Positions 41,211 through 46,309 of a DNA stretch of 46,309 bases are shown here, piece after piece (within the stretch, counting starts at the first letter, position 1; each line of letters begins with the position of its first letter). The stretch is from Steroidobacteraceae bacterium (GTDB lineage: Bacteria > Pseudomonadota > Gammaproteobacteria > Steroidobacterales > Steroidobacteraceae). The stretch spans positions 1 through 46,309 of the forward strand of contig JABAQU010000021.1 of assembly GCA_019187185.1 (NCBI GenBank), read 5' to 3'. The position numbers were made by a program, and so were the translations under genes. A model generated the notes under the pieces. The model was not told the origin of the DNA, did not search any database, and saw only the letters and a program-made list of their open reading frames with translations.

Positions 41211-43463
41211 TCAGAGGCCAAGCCGCACGCCGACTCCGACGGCGCGGCCGTCGCCCGGCATGAACGCGGCCTGATCGGGGCGCGCCTGGTCGACGACCAG
41301 GGTCGAGGAAGCATAAACCTCATCAAAGAGATTGGTGACCTCGGCGAAGACCGACAGCTTGCGGCCGAAGCGGCGGGCGATGCGCAGGTCGAGCGTCGCA
41401 AACGGGTCGTTGAAGAGCGTGCCGAAGTTGTCGACGGGCGTCTTGCCGGGCATCCAGCGCAGCGCCGCGCCGGCGTGCCAGCGATCGGCAGGCTGCCAGT
41501 CGAGCGTCGCATGGATCCAATGGCGTGGCGCGCCCGCGAGCGCATGGTCGCCGCGCAACGGATCGTCGCTGAAGCGAAACTCCTGCCAGGTGTAGGCGAG
41601 TCGCGCCGACAGGTCCGGAGCGATCTGCGCCGAGAGGCCGAGTTCGGCCCCGAGGTGACGCGTGCGCGACGCATTGGCGGCGCCGAGCGGAGCGCCTGAG
41701 GCATCGCGCAGGCTCAGCAGCTCATTGCGTACCCACGATCGATACGCGACCGCGTCCCACGTCATGGGGCCCGCGATGCCGCGCCAACCGATCTCCACGG
41801 TCGTCGCGCGCTGGGCCTCGAGCGCAGGCGTCGCGAATACGGCCGCCGGCAGGCCCGGTGCGCCGGGGCTGGGTCGCCCCGCGCTGCTGTTCGGTGTGCC
41901 GTTCACGGTGGCGAGCAGGTCGTCGTGGGTCGGGGGCTCGAAGCTGCGGCTGATCGCACCGAAGAGTGTCTGATTTTCCGACGGCTGCCACGTGAGGCCG
42001 AGCGCGGGACTTGTACCTTCGTAGCGGCGCGAGTAGCTCGTGTCGACGGTGGGCACGGCGCCGGGGGGCAGCGCAACGTGCGGATTGGCGGGGTTGTACG
42101 CGGCGGTGGGTCGCGTCGGCAGATCGTAACGGTCGTCGTTCACGCGGGTCGCGCGCGACCAGGACAATGCCGGCGACAGCGTGAATCCTCCACCCAGCGC
42201 GAGATTGAGACTCGCATTGAGCGACCACGTTTCGGCCTCGAGGCGACTGCGGCCGAAGAGGGCCCCGCGCCGGCCCGAGAGATTGAGGTAGTTGTCCCGG
42301 TCTGCCGCGCCGGTCACGTACAGTGTAGTCACCTCGAACAGGGGCAGTGCGCCACGATCCGCATCGGGCTTGAACGCATAGCGCAGCACGGCAGTGGTGT
42401 CGTCGCCCGCAGTCGTGCGGATGCCCGCCGACATCGGGAAGCGGAACTCGTCGTCGGTGCGCGTGCGGCCGATCGCGACATCGACGAGATGCGCACCGAT
42501 CAATTGCGTCGCGCGTGCGCCGATCCGGTCCTGCGCAGCCTCCCGTGACGGTCGATCGCGCATCACATTGGGACCGGGGTTGACGGCACCCGCCGGCGTG
42601 ACCGTCGGTCCCGTCGACACGGAGCGCGGATCACGCTCGAGCGCTTCCCGCGTGAGCGGGCCTGCCACATCGAAGTCGAGATCCGTGTGGCCCGCGAAGA
42701 GGCGCAGCGTGAGCGTATCGGAGAGGTTCACGCCGAAGTTCGCACCGACATTCGAGCGTTGCGACCCGTTGTAGGTGCGATAGCCGTCGCGTGCGGTGTA
42801 ATCGCCTTGCACCAGCAGATCGGTGGTCCCGTGCGACAGGCCATAGCGCGCGCCGAGCGCTTGCTGTCCGAAGCTCCCGCCGGCCGCGGACAGCCCGAGT
42901 CCCGGCGCGCTGCGTCCGGTCGGCGAGATCAGGTTGAGCGCGCCGCCGAGGACCGTTGCCCCGAGCCGATTCGCCATGTATCCGCGATAGACCTCCACCG
43001 CGTCGGCGTCGCCCGGGTGTGCGAGGCTGACGACGTACGAGCCGTCGGCGCGATTCAATGGCAGGCCGTTGAGCAGCATCAGCACGCCGCGTTCGACGGG
43101 GTTCTGCTGCAGCCCCGATCCGCGTATCTGCACGCGAGGCTGGTCGTTGCCCCCGAAGAAGTCCTGCACGACGACGCCTGGCACCGCAGCGAGCGCGCGC
43201 CCGAGCGTGAGGTTCGTCGTGGCCGGCATGTCCTTTGCGGCGACGATGGCCGTGCCACCGGCCGACGCATCGAGCCGTCGCACGACCGGATTGCGCGCCG
43301 CGCTGACGACGACCTCCTCGAGATATGCCCCGGGTGTCGCCGATTGCGCGCGCGCATCGGGGCCGGGGACCGCCACAGCGACCGCCAGCGCGCCGAGTGC
43401 GGGCCACGCGTGGAGCGCCCGTGTCAGACAAAACGTGCGAGATTCTGGCATCGACGCACCCAT
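41211..43463 (-). CDS. TonB-dependent outer-membrane receptor
   Basis: A 750-residue receptor. A signal peptide ends near ARAQS, a TonB box reads EEVVVSAAR, the plug domain contains GVVVQDFFGGNDQPRVQIRG and GGALNLISP, and the beta barrel runs to VGVGVRLGL. The ligand may be an iron siderophore, haem, copper or another metal complex; it cannot be told from the sequence. The promoter region holds a Fur-like box and an Fnr-type palindrome. It probably leads an operon with the cupin and CopD-like genes. A second ATG lies at 43451. Confidence 0.92.
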   Translation of the reverse strand: MGASMPESRTFCLTRALHAWPALGALAVAVAVPGPDARAQSATPGAYLEEVVVSAARNPVVRRLDASAGGTAIVAAKDMPATTNLTLGRALAAVPGVVVQDFFGGNDQPRVQIRGSGLQQNPVERGVLMLLNGLPLNRADGSYVVSLAHPGDADAVEVYRGYMANRLGATVLGGALNLISPTGRSAPGLGLSAAGGSFGQQALGARYGLSHGTTDLLVQGDYTARDGYRTYNGSQRSNVGANFGVNLSDTLTLRLFAGHTDLDFDVAGPLTREALERDPRSVSTGPTVTPAGAVNPGPNVMRDRPSREAAQDRIGARATQLIGAHLVDVAIGRTRTDDEFRFPMSAGIRTTAGDDTTAVLRYAFKPDADRGALPLFEVTTLYVTGAADRDNYLNLSGRRGALFGRSRLEAETWSLNASLNLALGGGFTLSPALSWSRATRVNDDRYDLPTRPTAAYNPANPHVALPPGAVPTVDTSYSRRYEGTSPALGLTWQPSENQTLFGAISRSFEPPTHDDLLATVNGTPNSSAGRPSPGAPGLPAAVFATPALEAQRATTVEIGWRGIAGPMTWDAVAYRSWVRNELLSLRDASGAPLGAANASRTRHLGAELGLSAQIAPDLSARLAYTWQEFRFSDDPLRGDHALAGAPRHWIHATLDWQPADRWHAGAALRWMPGKTPVDNFGTLFNDPFATLDLRIARRFGRKLSVFAEVTNLFDEVYASSTLVVDQARPDQAAFMPGDGRAVGVGVRLGL

Positions 43464-43467
43464 TATT

Positions 43468-43486
43468 GAGAATGAGAGGCATTCGC
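43468..43486. promoter_or_regulatory. Fur-like box at the TonB receptor promoter
   Basis: GAGAATGAGAGGCATTCGC agrees with the 19-base Fur consensus at 13 positions, inside a larger dyad at 43465-43489. It covers the predicted start point of the receptor gene (TATATT -10 on minus at 43492-43487), a repressing position. Confidence 0.55.
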
Positions 43487-43514
43487 AATATACTGCGCCA
43501 CACCGATGCCGGAC

Positions 43515-43528
43515 TTGCGCGAGCGCAA
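43515..43528. promoter_or_regulatory. Crp/Fnr-type palindrome
   Basis: TTGCGCGAGCGCAA is a perfect palindrome apart from its two central bases and has the TTGnn-N4-nnCAA geometry of the family. Its centre is 41.5 bases upstream of the predicted TonB receptor start, the class II activator position. It is also 44 bases before the regulator gene itself. Confidence 0.55.
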
Positions 43529-43571
43529 ATCACCTCGTGATTCCGCCCGAGACCGGAGGTCGGATCGAACC

Positions 43572-44294
43572 ATGAACCTGAATGAGCTGGAGTTGTTCCG
43601 GTCGCTGCCCGCCGCCGCCCTCGAGCGGCTGCGCGGTGCGATGCGTGTCGAGGCCTTCGTGCGTGAGGCCATCGTGTTCCGGCAGGGCGATCCCGCGACG
43701 CGCGCATACGCGCTCGGTGCCGGCAGCATCCGCATCGTGCAGACGGGTCGTGACGGCGGATCGGCCATCGTCCGCTTCATCACGGCCGGCGAGATGTTCG
43801 GCACCGTTCCCCTGTTCACGCGCCAGCGCCTGCCCGCAACGGCATTCGCCTGCGAGGAATCGCGCGTGCTCAGCTGGAGCGAGGCGGATCTGCGGCGGAT
43901 GATCGACCTGTATCCCGCCATTGCGATGAACGTGATCGCCGTGCTCGGCGTGCGGCTCGCCGACATGCAGGAGCGGGTGCGCGACCTCGCGACCCACCGC
44001 GCACAGTCGCGCATCGCGGGTGCCGTGCTGCGACTCGCGGCGCGCGCCGGCGCCGACACGGCCGGCGGCAGGGCAATCGGCATTCCGCTCAGGCGCAAGG
44101 ATGTCGCCGAGTTTTCCGGGACCACGCTGCACACGGCGAGCCGCACGCTCGCGGCCTGGGAAAAGACGGGCCTGCTCGCGAGCTCGAGCGGTCATCTCAC
44201 GGTCCGTGACCGTGACGGCCTGCGTCGCATCGCGGAGGAGTCCGGCCCGTTGCCCTGGCCGGCGTGTCGAAAGTTCCGCGGCGATGAGGGATGA
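43572..44294 (+). CDS. Crp/Fnr-family transcriptional regulator
   Basis: A 240-residue regulator with an N-terminal cyclic-nucleotide-type barrel (IVFRQGDPATRAYALGAGSIRIV) and a C-terminal winged helix with recognition helix SGTTLHTASRTLAAW. It lacks the N-terminal cysteine cluster of Fnr, so it is not a typical oxygen sensor; a Dnr/NnrR-like NO sensor is possible given its neighbours. GGAGG lies 12 bases before the ATG. It is divergent from the TonB receptor and eight bases before the DUF885 gene. Confidence 0.88.
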   Translation: MNLNELELFRSLPAAALERLRGAMRVEAFVREAIVFRQGDPATRAYALGAGSIRIVQTGRDGGSAIVRFITAGEMFGTVPLFTRQRLPATAFACEESRVLSWSEADLRRMIDLYPAIAMNVIAVLGVRLADMQERVRDLATHRAQSRIAGAVLRLAARAGADTAGGRAIGIPLRRKDVAEFSGTTLHTASRTLAAWEKTGLLASSSGHLTVRDRDGLRRIAEESGPLPWPACRKFRGDEG

Positions 44295-44301
44295 TCGGCG
44301 G

Positions 44302-46140
44302 ATGAACAGCAACCGCCGTCAATTCATCGCCGCGACCGGCGCCGCCCTCACCGTGCTCTCGAGCCTTGCGGCCCGCGCCCGACAGGCGCAGGCGGCGTCG
44401 CCTGCCGACGTCGAGGCGCTCCTCGCCCGCATCGCCGGCGCGCTGCTCGCCGACTACCCGGAGAACGCGACCGCGCTCGGCATCGACACCGGCACGCACG
44501 CCGCGCTCAAGGCGAAGCTCACCGATCGCTCTGCGGCGGGACAGGCGCAGATTGCACGCGACGTGGAGAGGCGCCTCGTGCAGCTGCGCGCCGTGGACAC
44601 CGCAGCGCTCGATGAGGCGACGCGCATCGACCTCGATGTCGTGCGCACCGTGCACGAGACGGCGGCCGAGGGTTTCGCATTCCCGTACGGCGATGTCGCG
44701 GTCCTCAACCAGAACTGGTCGTGGCGCAACGCGCCCTATGTGGTCGCGCAGAACACGGGCGCCTTCCTCGAGATCCCGAGCGTGCTCGAGGAGTCGCACA
44801 CGGTATCGTCGCGTGAGGATGCCGAGGCGTATCTCGAGCGCCTCGCCGCCTACGCCGGGCAGATCGACGGCGAGACCGGGCGGCTGAAGGCCGCGGCGAG
44901 CCAGGGGGTGATCGCGCCCGATTTCCTGCTCGACAAGACGATCGCGCAGATCCGGCTCGCCCAGGGCGGTGCGGTGGCCGACTGGCCGATCATTGCGTCG
45001 TTTGCGAAGAAGGCAAAGGGCCTGCCGGACAGCTTCGCTGCGCAAGCCGCGAAGATCGCGGCGGACAGCATCGGCCCCGCGCTCGCGCGCCAGACGGCCG
45101 AACTCGAGGCGCACCGCGCCCGCGCCAATTCCGATGCCGGGGTGTGGAAGCTGCCGCAGGGCGAGGCGTACTACGCCTGGGCGCTGCGCGCCGCGACGAC
45201 CACCCGCATGACACCGCAGGAGATCCACGAGCGCGGGCAGCACGAACTCGCCGAGCTGCAGGCGCAGATGGACACGATCCTGAAGGGCGAGGGCTACAGG
45301 ACGGGCACGGTCGGCGAGCGCATGACCGCGATCGGCAGGGATCCCCGTTACCAGTTCCCGAACGACGCCGCGGGCCGCGCCGCAATCATGGCGCTCATTG
45401 CCGCGCGCATCGCCGACATCCGCACGCGCCTGCCGCGCGCGTTCACGACGCTCGTGCCGGGCAATGTCGAAGTCAAGCGCATGGCACCCGAAGTCGAGAT
45501 CGGCGCCCCGGGCGCCTACGGCGGCGCCGGCAGCATCGACGGCAAGGTGCCGGGCAAGTTCTGGGTGAACCTGCGCACCACGGATCTCTGGCGCAAGTAC
45601 AGCCTGCCGACGCTCATCTACCACGAGTCGCTGCCCGGCCATGTATGGCAGGGCGAGTACACGTTCAAGCTGCCGCTCGTGCGTTCGCTGCTCGCGTTCA
45701 ACGCGTACTCGGAAGGCTGGGCGCTCTACGCGGAGCAGCTCGCCGACGAGCTCGGCGTGTACGAGCGCGACCCGGTCGGGCGGCTCGGCTACCTGCAGTC
45801 GATCGCGTTTCGCGCCTGCCGCCTCGTCGTCGACACGGGCCTGCACGCCAAGCGCTGGAGCCGCGCGCAGGCGATCGAGTGGTTCGCGACGACGAACGGC
45901 TCGGGGCTCGAGGAGGTCACGAGCGAGGTCGACCGCTACTGCGCGTGGCCCGGGCAGGCCTGCGGCTACAAGGTGGGCCACAGCGAGATCAACCGGCTGC
46001 GCGCGCAGGCGCGCGCCGCGCTCGGCGCCGCGTACGATCTGCGCGAGTTCGACGACGCGGTCGTCAGGGGCGGCGGCGTGCCGATGGTCGTGCTCGCGCG
46101 CATCATCGATGCGTATGTCGCGAAGGCGCGCAAGGCCTGA
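44302..46140 (+). CDS. DUF885 family protein, Tat-exported putative metallopeptidase
   Basis: A 612-residue protein. The N-terminus carries a twin-arginine signal (NRRQFIAATGAALTVLSS) ending in an alanine-rich cleavage region. The DUF885 core has the zinc-type motif HESLPGHVWQ and a downstream acidic ligand candidate in AYSEGWALYAEQLADELG, as in M32-like carboxypeptidases. It should act folded in the periplasm. The true substrate is unknown. GAGGGA precedes the ATG at 44302; an upstream ATG at 44284 is less likely. It follows the Crp/Fnr gene by eight bases. Confidence 0.88.
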   Translation: MNSNRRQFIAATGAALTVLSSLAARARQAQAASPADVEALLARIAGALLADYPENATALGIDTGTHAALKAKLTDRSAAGQAQIARDVERRLVQLRAVDTAALDEATRIDLDVVRTVHETAAEGFAFPYGDVAVLNQNWSWRNAPYVVAQNTGAFLEIPSVLEESHTVSSREDAEAYLERLAAYAGQIDGETGRLKAAASQGVIAPDFLLDKTIAQIRLAQGGAVADWPIIASFAKKAKGLPDSFAAQAAKIAADSIGPALARQTAELEAHRARANSDAGVWKLPQGEAYYAWALRAATTTRMTPQEIHERGQHELAELQAQMDTILKGEGYRTGTVGERMTAIGRDPRYQFPNDAAGRAAIMALIAARIADIRTRLPRAFTTLVPGNVEVKRMAPEVEIGAPGAYGGAGSIDGKVPGKFWVNLRTTDLWRKYSLPTLIYHESLPGHVWQGEYTFKLPLVRSLLAFNAYSEGWALYAEQLADELGVYERDPVGRLGYLQSIAFRACRLVVDTGLHAKRWSRAQAIEWFATTNGSGLEEVTSEVDRYCAWPGQACGYKVGHSEINRLRAQARAALGAAYDLREFDDAVVRGGGVPMVVLARIIDAYVAKARKA

Positions 46141-46182
46141 ATTGCCCGCGCGGTTGTGCATTCGGGCACATGGATTGGAAGT

Positions 46183-46227
46183 TGGCGCGCCCGGCGGGAT
46201 TCGAACCCACGACCCCTGCCTTCGGAG
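46183..46227 (-). mobile_element. 3' half of tRNA-Arg(CCG): attachment-site remnant of an integrated element
   Basis: Read on the minus strand, this is a tRNA-Arg(CCG) from the anticodon loop to the CCA end: loop CTCCGAA, anticodon-stem strand GGCAG, an intact T arm and the 3' acceptor strand. The 5' half is missing. Upstream sequence does not pair as anticodon, D or acceptor stem. Tyrosine integrases often recombine at the anticodon loop and leave such a fragment at the far edge of the island. Confidence 0.75.
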
Positions 46228-46309
46228 CAGCGGTACATGATTGCGCTCATGTACTACCAAACACGCCGGACTTGGTTTTTCAAAGACTTAGCGGATCGTA
46301 GACTACTCC
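46228..46309. other. Edge of a probable integrated element
   Basis: The last 82 bases are more AT-rich than the rest. GTACATGA at 46233-46240 and TCATGTAC at 46247-46254 form a perfect eight-base hairpin stem with a six-base loop next to the tRNA fragment. No gene can be read. Confidence 0.4.

Noticed and set aside
43572-44294. Fnr oxygen sensor
   Set aside because: The N-terminal cysteines that bind the [4Fe-4S] cluster in Fnr are missing.
44197-46260. Minus-strand open frame across the DUF885 gene starting in the tRNA fragment
   Set aside because: Its opening RQGSWVRIPPGAP is the well-known false translation of a tRNA 3' end; the rest is a shadow of DUF885.
46183-46260. A complete tRNA-Arg gene
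   Set aside because: Only the 3' half folds; no 5' acceptor strand, D arm or 5' anticodon stem is present.
1-46309. CRISPR array, insertion sequence or complete prophage
   Set aside because: No regularly spaced direct repeats, transposase or phage structural genes were seen on either strand.

Overview
The window is a high-GC bacterial chromosome segment with dense, mostly operonic coding. Gene content and order point to a gammaproteobacterium: ubiE-ubiJ-ubiB, ubiK next to comM, yccU-dapF-DUF484-xerC-hslV-hslU, an AlgZ/AlgR-type pair, and NsrR with norCB. The GC level and the trpC-trpF-trpB-trpA order suggest the Xanthomonadales/Nevskiales/Steroidobacterales side of the class, but the sequence alone does not settle the order. 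Nearly all genes are core or ordinary accessory functions. The only sign of a mobile element is at the right edge.

Left part (1-15133): a tightly coupled trpC(partial)-trpF-trpB-trpA operon runs into a Bcr/CflA-type exporter and a hotdog-fold protein. After a 212-base inverted-repeat element comes the leftward ubiquinone operon ubiE-ubiJ-ubiB. A small intergenic region holds an orphan plus-strand terminator and a possible small RNA. A DUF971 gene is divergent from a three-gene 2-oxoacid:ferredoxin oxidoreductase operon that carries its own NAD(P)H/FAD/Fe-S module. A 39-codon gene for ribosomal protein bTHX follows, then a FabH-like synthase on the other strand.

Middle (15134-33427): a CHASE3 histidine kinase faces two response regulators (NarL-type and receiver-only). 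Next come a CDGSH/ferredoxin protein, an esterase and acetyltransferase pair, and the leftward yccU-dapF-DUF484-xerC-hslV-hslU operon. That operon shares a 16-base bidirectional promoter with a flavin reductase. After it lie an unknown protein, a LytTR regulator and LytS-type kinase pair with a beta-hydroxyacid dehydrogenase, a DUF4124 protein, a perfect 36-base inverted repeat, amtB behind a sigma-54/NtrC-type promoter, and ubiK-comM.

Right part (33387-46309): a cytochrome c5 and a TetR-led cassette (zinc ribbon, tandem NTF2-like, alpha/beta hydrolase) precede a nitric-oxide and redox block. The block contains NsrR, two matching NsrR-like operators, a small membrane protein, an unusual di-haem NorC fused to a COX2-type cytochrome domain, and a 14-helix NorB. 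Beyond NsrR are a CopD-like membrane protein, a cupin, a TonB-dependent receptor and a Crp/Fnr regulator, whose shared promoter region holds a Fur-like box and an Fnr-type palindrome. A Tat-exported DUF885 protein follows. The window ends in the 3' half of a tRNA-Arg(CCG) gene, the scar left by an integrated element that starts just beyond it.

The most unusual candidates are the NorC/NorB architecture with its operators, the tRNA-Arg attachment site, and several non-coding signals (two orphan terminators and two large inverted repeats).
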